Positions 39,806 to 48,514 of a DNA stretch of 64,000 nucleotides are shown here, piece after piece. A program made the position numbers and the translations under genes. Under the pieces are notes generated by a model. That model was not told the origin of the DNA and did no database searches. It was given only the letters and a program-made list of their open reading frames with translations. The DNA comes from Pseudomonas sp. RIT-PI-AD (GTDB taxonomy: Bacteria; Pseudomonadota; Gammaproteobacteria; Pseudomonadales; Pseudomonadaceae): assembly GCF_025642785.1 (NCBI RefSeq), contig NZ_JANZKU010000019.1, forward strand, positions 23,961-87,960, in the 5' to 3' direction. Position 1 is the first letter of the stretch. Each line of letters starts with the position of its first letter.

Positions 39806-40819
39806 TCAGTTCAGCCCGACTTCACGTTGCAGATCCAGGGCGTCTTCGGCCAGGCCGATTTCGGCGGCGCTGAGCGCGGGCGGCTTCAACTGATCGTAGG
39901 GCTTGAGCAGCGGGTCGGCCGCCACGGCTTTGTTCACCGGGTATTCGGCGGACTTGCTGAGAATGGCCTTCTGCCCTTCCTCGCTGACCATGAAAGCGAG
40001 GAATTGCTGGGCCTCCTGGGGATGCTTGCTGGCCTTCACCACCGCCGCGCCGGACACGCTGGCCAGTCCGCCGGCATCGCCATCGGCGAAATAGTGCAGC
40101 TTGGAGTTCAGCTCGCCCTTCTCTTTTTTCAGCGCCATCCAGTAGTAGCTGTTGATCAGCGCCGCGCCGATCTCACCGTTCTCGACCGCCTTCATGGCGA
40201 TGACGTTGTTGGTGTAGGTGGCGCCGAAGGCCTTGAGCCCGGTGAGCCACTCCTCGGCCGCCTCGCGCCCGCTCAGGCGGATCACCGCGGCGGTCTGGCC
40301 GAGGAATTCGCCGCTGCTGGGCACGAAGGCGATCTTGCCGGCCCACTCGGGGCCGGCGACGTCCAGTACGTGCTGCGGCAGTTCGCTCTCGGCGACCCGC
40401 TTCGGGTTGTACGCCAGCACCCGGACGCGGGAGGTGATGCCCAGCCAGTTGCCGTTGTTGTCGGAGAACCGCGGATCGACCTGGGCCAGGGTGGCTTCGT
40501 CCACCTTGGCCAGCAGGCCCTGGCTGGACAGCTTGATCAGCGGCGGCGCCTCTTCGGTGTAGATGACGTCGGCCGGCGAACGCGCGCCTTCCTCGGCGAT
40601 CTGGTTGGCGAGCTGGCCGCCACCGCCCTTGCGGATCAGCACCTTGATGCCGGTCTTCGCCTCGAAGGCCTGGGCCACGGCGCGGCCGGTGGCCTCGTGC
40701 TGGCCGTTGTACAGGGTCAGGGTCACCGGGTCCGCCCAGGCGGTCGGAGCCAGCAGGCCACAGGACAGGATACCGGCGCCGCACAGGCGTACCATCCGCG
40801 CTACAAGACGTGCCGTCAT
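39806..40819 (-). CDS. hitA: Periplasmic ferric-iron-binding protein HitA/FbpA-type
   Basis: A 337-residue solute-binding protein with a signal peptide (CGAGILSCGLLAPTAWA) that binds free Fe3+, typically through a pair of tyrosines; NSYYWMAL near residue 225 supplies them. It begins the hitA-hitB operon. The start at 40819 is followed naturally by the signal. The upstream region has a TATAAT and a Fur-box-like sequence. Confidence 0.92.
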   Translation of the reverse strand: MTARLVARMVRLCGAGILSCGLLAPTAWADPVTLTLYNGQHEATGRAVAQAFEAKTGIKVLIRKGGGGQLANQIAEEGARSPADVIYTEEAPPLIKLSSQGLLAKVDEATLAQVDPRFSDNNGNWLGITSRVRVLAYNPKRVAESELPQHVLDVAGPEWAGKIAFVPSSGEFLGQTAAVIRLSGREAAEEWLTGLKAFGATYTNNVIAMKAVENGEIGAALINSYYWMALKKEKGELNSKLHYFADGDAGGLASVSGAAVVKASKHPQEAQQFLAFMVSEEGQKAILSKSAEYPVNKAVAADPLLKPYDQLKPPALSAAEIGLAEDALDLQREVGLN

Positions 40820-40873
40820 TCGCTATTCCCTCTCGATACTGATGTATTCGGAAAATTATACGGGCCCGCACCG

Positions 40874-40893
40874 GATAACTGCACATCATTCGC
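40874..40893 (-). promoter_or_regulatory. Fur-box-like sequence upstream of hitA
   Basis: GATAACTGCACATCATTCGC resembles the Fur consensus (GATAATGATAATCATTATC): 14 of 19 positions match if one extra base is allowed after GATAA. It lies just upstream of a perfect TATAAT on the minus strand (40859-40854). HitAB-type uptake is usually Fur-repressed. The inserted base makes this a weak call. Confidence 0.35.
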
Positions 40894-41053
40894 AAGCAGG
40901 ACGCTCGCTGCGACCCTCGGTCGCGCCAACCGACGCGCCCATGCCGCCATGGCGGCGGAACCCCGCGCGCCCTTGAAAAGTCCGATCAGCACCACTCGAC
41001 AACCCGCGAAAATGCCCGCCCGCCGGCCGGCCGCAGTACGAGGAAAAATCGCC

Positions 41054-42256
41054 ATGCAACCAGCCTTCATCGCCCGTCCCACGGACTCGCCGAGCAGGCT
41101 CGTTCGGAAATTCGGCGCGACCGCGCTGCTGGTCCTGGCGGCCGGCCTTGGCGGTTGCTCGGGCACGCTCCTGGATGAAACAGTCAGCGCCAACTACTAC
41201 CGCACGCCGTTCGGCGACATCGCCTACATTCCCGGCGGCAACGCCTTCGAGCGCGGACGCACGCTGATCGAAGGCGCCGACGCCGCCAGCTTCCGCCCCC
41301 TGTCGCAGCGCTATGCGCGCGATCGCCAGCGGGTCTACTACACCTGGCGACCGATCGAGGCCGATCCGGCCAGCTTCACCGTCCTGGCGGAAGACTTCGC
41401 CCGCGACGACCGGCACCTGTTCCGTTACGGCTATCGCATCGATCACCTCGACCCGGCCACCACCCGGCGGGTCGGCCGCCATTACCTGGCAGACGCCCGC
41501 GCCGCCTGGTATGGCGAATTCGAAGGGGAAGACGGCCCTGTCATCCGGCGGCTGCTCGGAGCCGACCCCGCCAGCCTGAACATGGTGGGGGACGAACCCT
41601 ACTTCGCCGCGGATGCCCGCGGGCTGTTTTTCATGCAATACCGCCTGCCGCTGACGCGGGCGACGGACCTGGAGGTCCTCGACGAAAATTCGGGCCCGCT
41701 GGTATTCCGCAACGGCGGCGACCTGCACAGCTTGGGTATCGCCCGGGAGGGCGCCGACCCCCTGGAGAAATATTTCAAAGTCAGCCGTACCGCCATCGAC
41801 AGCCTGGTCCTGACCACCTACCACGGCCTGACCGGGCTGCGCAGCAATCCCTACTGGGCACTGCTGAATGGGCATCTGCTGGCGTACAAGCACGACGGCC
41901 GCTATGTGCCGGTGCGCGACCAGGTGAAGGCGCTGCGCTTCTTCGAGCGGAGCATCTATTACGTCCAGGCCGACCGCGAGCTGTACTACTTTTCCCCACA
42001 CCAGCCGGATCGGGCCCTCAACCTCGGCCAGGTCGCCGACGACCTGGCGATCCTCGACCCCGGCTACGCGATCAACGCCGGCCGAGTGCTGTTCGAAGGC
42101 CGCCCCTTGCCGGAGGCCGATTCCAAGCGCTTCACCCTGCTGCCCGGCGAGCGCTACGACCGGGTGGACGCCCGCGACGACCGCTTTCTCTATCATCGCG
42201 GTGAAACCGTCGCGCCCTTCAGCGAGGAAACCTTACGCCAGTACCAGCACGACTGA
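41054..42256 (+). CDS. DKNYY-type lipoprotein
   Basis: A 400-residue protein with a lipoprotein signal (LLVLAAGLGGCSG). Its mature part repeats a motif of the type xDRQRVYYTWRPI / DDRHLFRYGYRI / ADRELYYFSPHQ / DDRFLYHRGE, the D-x-x-x-h-Y/F-Y pattern of DKNYY domains. Function unknown; probably anchored in the outer membrane, facing the periplasm. AGGA stands upstream of the ATG at 41054. The reading frame upstream is fortuitous. It converges with the TagF-like gene. Confidence 0.83.
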   Translation: MQPAFIARPTDSPSRLVRKFGATALLVLAAGLGGCSGTLLDETVSANYYRTPFGDIAYIPGGNAFERGRTLIEGADAASFRPLSQRYARDRQRVYYTWRPIEADPASFTVLAEDFARDDRHLFRYGYRIDHLDPATTRRVGRHYLADARAAWYGEFEGEDGPVIRRLLGADPASLNMVGDEPYFAADARGLFFMQYRLPLTRATDLEVLDENSGPLVFRNGGDLHSLGIAREGADPLEKYFKVSRTAIDSLVLTTYHGLTGLRSNPYWALLNGHLLAYKHDGRYVPVRDQVKALRFFERSIYYVQADRELYYFSPHQPDRALNLGQVADDLAILDPGYAINAGRVLFEGRPLPEADSKRFTLLPGERYDRVDARDDRFLYHRGETVAPFSEETLRQYQHD

Positions 42257-42266
42257 GCCGCGGCCA

Positions 42267-43478
42267 TCAGGCGCGTCGGGACAGGTGGGCTTCGACGTAG
42301 CGGACCACGTTCTCCGAGCAGGAACGCTCGAAGCGGTCGTTGGCCCAGGCGGCCAGGCGGGCGTAGCGACTGCGGTAGGCCTCGTCCAACCCCTGCTCGA
42401 TGAAGCGCTCGAGCAGCGCCATCACCTGCGGCCAGTCGGACAGGCCCGGGGTCAGACAGATGTCCTCGTACGGTTGATAGAAGGCGCGGGTATCGCGGAT
42501 GTAGTGCTGCACGTCGAACCCCGCATGGATCACCGGCTTGCCGGTCAGCAGGAAGTCGAAGAACACGCTGGAATAGTCGGTGATCAGCACGTCGTAGCGG
42601 TCGATGCATGCGTAGAAATCCGCGCTCTGGTCGAACCGGATGCGGTTCGACGCGAGAATCCGCCGCTGCAGTTCGGCGCGCAGGCGGTTGGACGGATGCA
42701 GCCGGATGGTTAGCACCATGTCCAACTCCGCGCAGCGCGCGTCCATCCAGGCGATGTCGAACCCCGCCGCGTCGAACAGCGCGTTTATCGCCTCGTCGCT
42801 GGAGGAAGAGCCCGCGGCGCCGCGGAAGGTGGGCATGTAGATGACCTCGCGGATCCGCCGGGGCTCGGCCGAAACCTGGGCGGGCGTCGCGCTGTCGTTC
42901 CGCGGATAGCCGGTCACCGCTACGGGCGTGCCCTTGAAGGCGCCCTGCAAACGCTCGGCGACGCCCCCGGAGGGCGCGACGATCAGGCTCCACCTGTTCC
43001 TCAGCCAGGGGAACAGGAAGGCCGCGAGCCGCCTCGACAGGCGGTTCTCGCTCTGCACGTGCTCGGGATCGTCGAACATGATTTTCTTCAGCGGCGTGCC
43101 ATGCCAGAGCTGGCAGGAGTAAGTGTTCCTGGCCACCGCCGCGCCGAGGAAATCGCTGTCCTGGGTATGGGTGAAGAAGATCGCCCGGGCCCGGAGCTGG
43201 CAGTACAGCCCGCGCGGGCTCAGGTAGAAGCACGAATCGACCGATTGCGCCCGGAGCGCCCTGTCGAGGGTTCTCGACTTGGTGATCCAGACCGCCTCGA
43301 TCCGCGGGCAATGGGTTTTCACGTAGGTATAAAGGTACTTGGGGTTGTCGCTGAAGGCCTGCCCACGCCAGGCGCCGAACACCCAGAGATCGGCCTTGCG
43401 CGGCACCAGCCAGCTCAGCGCCCACACGGGAATCTGCGCCAGGGAAGAGCCGAACTTTCCGAACCTACGCAACCCCAT
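42267..43478 (-). CDS. CDP-glycerol glycerophosphotransferase (TagF/TagB) family protein
   Basis: A 403-residue protein that should transfer a phosphopolyol unit from a CDP-linked donor to a surface glycan. Motifs seen in TagF relatives are SCQLWHGTPLKK, VTGYPRND, IYMPTFRG, IRLHPSNR and VLITDYSSVFFDF, which include the catalytic-type histidines. No membrane helix; it would work at the inner face of the inner membrane. It overlaps the flippase gene by 14 bases and is last in the three-gene cluster. Teichoic-acid-type enzymes in Gram-negatives usually modify capsule or O-antigen. Confidence 0.87.
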   Translation of the reverse strand: MGLRRFGKFGSSLAQIPVWALSWLVPRKADLWVFGAWRGQAFSDNPKYLYTYVKTHCPRIEAVWITKSRTLDRALRAQSVDSCFYLSPRGLYCQLRARAIFFTHTQDSDFLGAAVARNTYSCQLWHGTPLKKIMFDDPEHVQSENRLSRRLAAFLFPWLRNRWSLIVAPSGGVAERLQGAFKGTPVAVTGYPRNDSATPAQVSAEPRRIREVIYMPTFRGAAGSSSSDEAINALFDAAGFDIAWMDARCAELDMVLTIRLHPSNRLRAELQRRILASNRIRFDQSADFYACIDRYDVLITDYSSVFFDFLLTGKPVIHAGFDVQHYIRDTRAFYQPYEDICLTPGLSDWPQVMALLERFIEQGLDEAYRSRYARLAAWANDRFERSCSENVVRYVEAHLSRRA

Positions 43479-44736
43479 GTGGCTCGCCCTCCCGCATACG
43501 CTTCCTCAAGAGATACACACCCAGCACCCGCGCGACCATCACCAGGGTTTCCGTGAGCAAGGTGGCCAGGGCCACGCTCAACGGCGTGAGCGCATGGAAC
43601 CCGTACAGACCCGCCAGGAATAGCAAATGCGCCAGGCCGCCGACGATCACCGTGGCGTTGGCCACCTGCACCTTGCCCAGGGCGGCGTAGGCGGAATAGC
43701 CGAACGCGACCGCGAGGTAGTTCACCAGCACCGTGCACAGGAAGACCAGGAGGACCGGAACGCCGGCGCGGTACTCCTCGCCGAAGACCCCTACCAGCAG
43801 CGGTTCGGCGCACAGCGCCAGGACGAGGCAGCCCAGCGCCAGGCCAGCCAGGCTGACGCCGAGGGCCTTGAAGAAAAAACGCCAATCCCGGTGGCGGGCC
43901 ATGTAGGGAAGCAGGGCGCCGTTCAGCGGCACCGTGACGCTCTGCCCGGCCTTGTATAGCTGTTCGCATACGGAAAACAGCGCCACCCCGGCGGCACCCT
44001 GGGTGCCCAGGAAAAGGCTGTTGGCGGACGTGTAGAGCGAGACGGCGATGCGTGAGGTGAAGAACCCCGCACCCCGTCCGAGCTCTTCGCCCACCGCGCG
44101 CAACGAGGGCATCGCGATCCGATGACCCTGCGCGTGCAGGAGGTACAGACCCAGCGCCAGGCCCGCGGCCTGGGCCAGGCCCCAGCAATGGATCACGCGC
44201 AATCCGTCGGCCGGCGAGGAGACCAGCGCAAGCACCAGGACGGCGTAGAGGATCTTCGTCGCGACCATATACAGCGCCACCGGCTTCATGCGTTCCAGGC
44301 CTTGGAACAGCCAGATCGGCTGGAAGGCCTGGGCGAGGACGGCCAGGATCGCCGCGGCGAGAAACGTCCGGTAGTCGTGCAACGGCTCGTAAAGGTACGG
44401 GGCGATCAGGAACGCCGAGCCGACCACGCCGACCAGCAGGGCCTTGGCGCCGAACACCGCGCCGATCTTCCGATTCACATAGGCCCGGTCGTCGCGGTTC
44501 AGCGAGATGTCCAGGGTGGCCGACAGCGAGAACCCGTAATCGGTGACGACCAAGGCCACCTGGATGGCCGCCAGGACCATCGCGACCGTGCCGAACGCCT
44601 GCATGCCCAACTGGCGCGCGAAAAAGGGCAGCAACAGCAGCGGCACCAGGTAGTTGGCGATCTGCACGCTGCCGAGGGCGGCCGCGTTACGCGACACGCC
44701 ATGCCCCAGGGCGGCTCTGAGCCTGTCGACGTTCAT
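43465..44736 (-). CDS. Wzx-type polysaccharide flippase (MOP superfamily)
   Basis: A 423-residue inner-membrane protein with about twelve helices. The start GVSRNAAALGSVQIANYLVPLLLLPFF and the repeated glycine/proline-containing helices are typical of Wzx/RfbX flippases, which move undecaprenyl-linked oligosaccharides to the periplasm. Middle gene of the cluster, 53 bases after the nucleotidyltransferase-HAD gene. No Wzy polymerase or Wzz is in the window, so the substrate may be completed by genes elsewhere. Confidence 0.88.
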   Translation of the reverse strand: MNVDRLRAALGHGVSRNAAALGSVQIANYLVPLLLLPFFARQLGMQAFGTVAMVLAAIQVALVVTDYGFSLSATLDISLNRDDRAYVNRKIGAVFGAKALLVGVVGSAFLIAPYLYEPLHDYRTFLAAAILAVLAQAFQPIWLFQGLERMKPVALYMVATKILYAVLVLALVSSPADGLRVIHCWGLAQAAGLALGLYLLHAQGHRIAMPSLRAVGEELGRGAGFFTSRIAVSLYTSANSLFLGTQGAAGVALFSVCEQLYKAGQSVTVPLNGALLPYMARHRDWRFFFKALGVSLAGLALGCLVLALCAEPLLVGVFGEEYRAGVPVLLVFLCTVLVNYLAVAFGYSAYAALGKVQVANATVIVGGLAHLLFLAGLYGFHALTPLSVALATLLTETLVMVARVLGVYLLRKRMREGEPHGVA

Positions 44737-44789
44737 GGCGTCGCGTACGGGCGGATCGGCCAGGCGATGCGCTCCACTCCAGCCATCGT

Positions 44790-46280
44790 TTACAGATGAC
44801 CGATGGAGTTTATGACGAAGTCCGGGACGATCGGCGAACTCTCCAGCTGGTCGCGGGTGGTCGCGCCGGTCAGCACCAGCAGGCCGTAGCTCGCGAGGTT
44901 CTTGGCCATCAGGATGTCGGTGTGCAGCCGGTCGCCGACGATCAGGGTGCGTTTGGGATCGAGCCCGAACCTCCTGATCAGCGGCAGCACCATGTCGCTG
45001 CTCGGCTTGCCGAATACCCTCTTCGGCTCCTTCCCGGTGGCCATCTTGATCATCGCCAGCAAGGCGCCGATATCCGGAATCGGACCGTGCTCGGAGGGGC
45101 AGAAGGCGTCGCCGTGGGTGGCCAGGATGTCGGTGCCGGCGTTGATGTGTTTGCAGGCGTCCACCAGCTTCCGATAGTCGAGCTCGGTGTCGTAGCCGAC
45201 CACGACGTACTCGGGCTCAGACGCCTCCACCTGGAAGCCCTGCTCGGTCAGGAGCGTCTTGAAACTCCGGGTGCCCAGCACGTGGATTTTCTCCACGTTG
45301 GCCGCGACCAGATAATCCACCAGCGCATCGGTGGATAGCACGATCTGCGCCGGCGTGCTGTCAACGCCGATGCTGCGCAGCACCGAGACGTGGTCCGCCT
45401 TGTTCTTGGACGAGTTGTTCGACAGGAAAAAGACGTTCTTTCCCTGGGCCTTGAGCTTCTCCACCGCCCGGCTGGCGCCCTGAACCTCTTCGCGCCCGAT
45501 GTACACCGTGCCGTCCAGGTCCAGCAGCACCGTGTCGATCTCCTGCAAGCGCTCGTCCAGCTTGGAAAATGTCCTGTCGGAGCGCGCGAGGTCGTCGTAG
45601 TTGTCCACCTCCACCCAGTCCAGCCCGGCGATGTCGCAGGGCATGAAGCGGAGCCGGCCGCTGCGGAAAAGCCGCTGCATGGCGACTTCGGTCCAGTCCT
45701 TCAGGTTGCGCTCGCTTTCGACGATCCGGCCGATTTCGTCGAAAAAGACCTCGGACGCTTCGCCGGAGAACTTGTAGAAGTCGATGGAGCAGGCGAACGC
45801 ATCGGCTTCGTCGATGCCCTTGGAAATGTCGTCGATGTAGCCCTCGGCATCCAGGGTGATCTTCATCGACTCGCGGTTGTAGGTCGAGGTATCGACCGCC
45901 ACGGCGTCCGCCGCGTCGTGCGCCATCAACCTCGCGACGATCTGCGGATCGATGCCCAGGTCGGCGTTGTTCAGGACGAAGGGCCTGCCCTTGGCGTGGG
46001 CGCGGCACAGATGCAGCGAATACATGTTGTTGGTGATTTCGTAGTCGGCGTTCTCGACGATCTCGATCCGGATGCCTTTTATATGCTTGCAATACTCCCG
46101 GATGGCGTGCCCCTCGTAACCCACCACGATGAGCAGGCGGTCGAAGCCGGCCTGCTTATAGGCATCGATCTGGTACTGCAGGATGGGCTTTCCCGCCGTC
46201 GTCACCAGACATTTGGGCTTGCTATTGGTCATGGGTCGTAAACGGGAACCGACCCCGGCCGCGAGAATGATGCCCAGCAT
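44790..46280 (-). CDS. Nucleotidyltransferase-HAD phosphatase fusion protein
   Basis: A bifunctional protein of about 496 residues. Residues 1-235 form a nucleotidyltransferase with GIILAAGVGSRLRPMTNSKPK and NADYEITNNMYSLHLC, closest in pattern to LicC-type CTP:phosphocholine cytidylyltransferases. Residues 245-490 form a HAD-IIA (NagD-like) phosphatase with DTVLLDLDGTVYIG, SNNSSKNK and VGDRLHTDILMAKN. With the TagF-like gene it could make and use a CDP-linked polyol or choline-like donor; which one cannot be read from sequence. AAGG seven bases before the ATG at 46280 favours this start over 46286. First gene of the cluster. Confidence 0.85.
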   Translation of the reverse strand: MLGIILAAGVGSRLRPMTNSKPKCLVTTAGKPILQYQIDAYKQAGFDRLLIVVGYEGHAIREYCKHIKGIRIEIVENADYEITNNMYSLHLCRAHAKGRPFVLNNADLGIDPQIVARLMAHDAADAVAVDTSTYNRESMKITLDAEGYIDDISKGIDEADAFACSIDFYKFSGEASEVFFDEIGRIVESERNLKDWTEVAMQRLFRSGRLRFMPCDIAGLDWVEVDNYDDLARSDRTFSKLDERLQEIDTVLLDLDGTVYIGREEVQGASRAVEKLKAQGKNVFFLSNNSSKNKADHVSVLRSIGVDSTPAQIVLSTDALVDYLVAANVEKIHVLGTRSFKTLLTEQGFQVEASEPEYVVVGYDTELDYRKLVDACKHINAGTDILATHGDAFCPSEHGPIPDIGALLAMIKMATGKEPKRVFGKPSSDMVLPLIRRFGLDPKRTLIVGDRLHTDILMAKNLASYGLLVLTGATTRDQLESSPIVPDFVINSIGHL

Positions 46281-46310
46281 TTCCATACCTTCTGTCCAGG
46301 ACTTCCGAAA

Positions 46311-46329
46311 CATGCTTGTTGAAAGCATG
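46311..46329 (-). repeat. Leader hairpin upstream of the nucleotidyltransferase-HAD gene
   Basis: CATGCTT (46311-46317) and AAGCATG (46323-46329) form a perfect 7-bp stem with a 5-base loop, about 30 bases upstream of the start codon on the minus strand. It could be an mRNA leader structure or an operator. Confidence 0.35.
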
Positions 46330-46965
46330 GATTATCTTGTTTTGCGGCACCCCATGCCGGGCATAGCCTGCGCAATGGGACACCTGGCACGCGGAAAATT
46401 CCACGCTCGCGACTCCGGCCCCCCGAACGCCGCCCCCGAGAGGGTGTTCCGCCGGCCCGGCTCAGCGAATGCTTGGCGGTCGCGCGGACATGGCCCGATC
46501 GAGCGCCTTCGCGCCCGAGGGAGTACCAAAGGGAGGCAGCGCAGTCGAAGCCGTTCGAGCGTGTTACGCCGATGTCTCGACAACCAGGCCTTTACGGGGG
46601 CGCTCGCCCGCGGGCGAGCTGGCAGAATCCAGGGCGAACCGCCCTGAGCAATGCGTAGCGCACGAATGTAGACGAAACGCGGGTTCAAGCAACACCAAAA
46701 TGACGCGGGCCAGCCTCGCCCCGGCTTTTCCCGGCTCGCCCCAGGGTGCACGTCGTCGATAACGCACGGGCATCGAGCAGCCTCCACGCCTTCGCGGCGG
46801 TGGCGAAACGACACCCCGGCATGGCACGGCGGCTCGGCCCGGCGAGGGCCTAACACACGAACGGTCGGTGCCAGTCCAGGGGCGATAGCCAGCAGACCTC
46901 CAGCCCGGCCTTCGCGAAGCGTTGCAAGGCAGCGTTGCCAGTGTCCGCGGCGCTTTGGCATCATA

Positions 46966-46980
46966 TGAAAACGTTTTTCA
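46966..46980 (+). promoter_or_regulatory. Fur box upstream of the ECF sigma factor gene
   Basis: TGAAAACGTTTTTCA matches the 7-1-7 Fur pattern (TGAtAATnATTaTCA) at 11 of 14 defined positions and sits inside a longer dyad, ATGAAAAcgTTTTTCAT. It ends 20 bases before the sigma-factor start codon, where bound Fur-iron would block transcription. Confidence 0.7.
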
Positions 46981-46999
46981 TTTGAAAGATATTCTCGCC

Positions 47000-47509
47000 A
47001 TGACCTCGCGCGCCCTCGACGTCCGCACTCGCGCCTTGCACCGTTTGTTCGGCGAGCACCACGGCTGGCTGTTCGAGCGCCTGCGCATGCGCCTGGGATG
47101 CGGCGAAGTGGCGGCCGACCTCGCCTCGGAGACCTTCGCCCAGGTCGTGGCGATGGCGGCGCCCCAGGACATTCGCGAGCCACGCGCCCTGCTGACCACC
47201 ATCGGCAAGCGTCTGGTGTTCGCCCAATGGCGCCGCGCCGACCTGGAACGCGCCTATCGGGAGGCCCTGGCGGCCGAGCCGGAATCCTGGGCGCCCTCCC
47301 CCGAAGAACAGTATTTGCTGATCGAAGCGCTCCTGGAGATCGATCGTTTGCTGGACGGGCTCTCGGCCAAGGCACGGACGGCCTTCCTGATGAGCCATGT
47401 CGATGGACTGACCTACGCGCGCATCGCCACGGACCTGGGCGTGTCGGTGAGCCGGGTGCAGCAATACGTGATGCAAGGCCTGAAAGCCTGCTACCGGGCA
47501 AGCCCATGA
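47000..47509 (+). CDS. Iron-starvation ECF sigma factor (FecI/FpvI type)
   Basis: A 169-residue ECF sigma factor: region 2 (ALHRLFGEHHGWLFERLRMR, with ASETFAQVVAM) and region 4 (LDGLSAKARTAFLMSHVDGLTYARIATDLGVSVSRVQQYV pattern, read in part). It would direct transcription of the receptor gene at 48515. The start at 47000 was chosen because it begins MTSRALDVRTRALHRLFGEH; a longer frame to 46922 would run through the Fur box. Its stop overlaps the anti-sigma start (ATGA). Confidence 0.88.
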   Translation: MTSRALDVRTRALHRLFGEHHGWLFERLRMRLGCGEVAADLASETFAQVVAMAAPQDIREPRALLTTIGKRLVFAQWRRADLERAYREALAAEPESWAPSPEEQYLLIEALLEIDRLLDGLSAKARTAFLMSHVDGLTYARIATDLGVSVSRVQQYVMQGLKACYRASP

Positions 47510-48438
47510 ACGCGCTGCCCGCCGCCGTCGAACAGGCCATGGAATGGCACAGCCGGCAACGCTCCGGCACCTTCGGCGCGGAGGAGCGCCGCGACTTCGA
47601 ACGCTGGCTGAGCGACAAGGCGAACCGGGAAGCCTGGGAAACCCTGCAACAGCGCCTGGGGCGCATGCTGGCGCCGTTGCAGCAGCCCGGCGCGCGGCAG
47701 GCGCTCGGCGCAGCCGGCCAGCAACGCCGGGCGCTGTTACGGGGCGCATTGGCGGTGGGCGGGCTCGGCGGCAGCGCCTACCTGCTAACGCGCGCGGGTT
47801 GGCCTCTCGGTGGCCTGGGCGCGGATGTGGCCAGCGGCACCGGCGAACGCCGCCCGGTGACGCTGGCCGATGGCTCCCAGGTCTTGCTCGATGCGCAGAG
47901 CCAGTTCGATATCGACTTCAGTGCCCGCGGCCGGCGCCTGCGCTTGCGCCAGGGGCGAATGCTGGTGCAGGCGGCCGCCGATCATGACCGGCCGTTGTTC
48001 ATCGACTGCCGCCAGGGCCGCATCGAACTGGGTGCCGGCCGCTGCGTGCTCGGCCTCGAAAACGACGAGGCCACCCTGTGGATGCTGGAAGGCCGGGCGC
48101 AAGCCCTGGCCGGAGCCTCGGCCCTGGCGGTGCACGCCGGGCAGGCCGCCCGCCTCGAGGCCGGCATCGCCACGCTCCTGCCCCGCCCACTGGGCGACCC
48201 GCTGGCCTGGAGCCACGGCCAGTTGGAGGCCTATGACCGCACCCTGGGCTGGGTGATCGAACGGCTACGCCCCTATCACCACGGCATCCTGCAGGTGACC
48301 GAACGCGCCTCGGCGTTGCGCATCTCCGGGGTCTTCAGCCTGGACCACAGCGACCAGGCGCTCACCGCGCTGGGCGAAATCCTGCCGATCCGCGTCGAAC
48401 GCTACCTGGGGTACTGGACGCGCATCGCCACCGCCTGA
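47506..48438 (+). CDS. FecR-type anti-sigma regulator
   Basis: A 310-residue inner-membrane regulator that holds the sigma factor until the receptor signals. The N-terminal DUF4880-like part (AMEWHSRQRSGTFGAEERRDFERWL) binds sigma. A single membrane helix (LRGALAVGGLGGSAYLLT, about 75-92) follows, then the periplasmic FecR domain with RPVTLADGSQVLLDAQSQ and a C-terminal STN-like end. It overlaps the sigma gene by four bases. The receptor starts 77 bases later. Confidence 0.9.
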   Translation: MNALPAAVEQAMEWHSRQRSGTFGAEERRDFERWLSDKANREAWETLQQRLGRMLAPLQQPGARQALGAAGQQRRALLRGALAVGGLGGSAYLLTRAGWPLGGLGADVASGTGERRPVTLADGSQVLLDAQSQFDIDFSARGRRLRLRQGRMLVQAAADHDRPLFIDCRQGRIELGAGRCVLGLENDEATLWMLEGRAQALAGASALAVHAGQAARLEAGIATLLPRPLGDPLAWSHGQLEAYDRTLGWVIERLRPYHHGILQVTERASALRISGVFSLDHSDQALTALGEILPIRVERYLGYWTRIATA

Positions 48439-48514
48439 TTCTTTTTCTCCGCAGGCCTATAAAAAACTCCGGCTCGTCTCACATACCAGTACATCCCCCT
48501 TGTCGAGACCCGTC

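Larger units (their letters stand above)
46281..46999. other. Gene-free 0.7-kb region with palindromes
   Basis: Between the surface-polymer cluster (leftward) and the sigma-factor gene (rightward). It holds an 18-bp perfect palindrome, GCTCGCCCGCGGGCGAGC (46602-46619), a small hairpin in the leader of the fusion gene (46311-46329) and the Fur-type dyad at 46966-46980. The open frames here look like chance. Part of 46620-46760 reads like decayed or repeated intergenic DNA, but I cannot prove repetition from one window. Confidence 0.4.

Noticed and set aside
46469..46762. 97-codon plus-strand frame
   Set aside because: Low-quality composition, no ribosome site, and the region looks intergenic.
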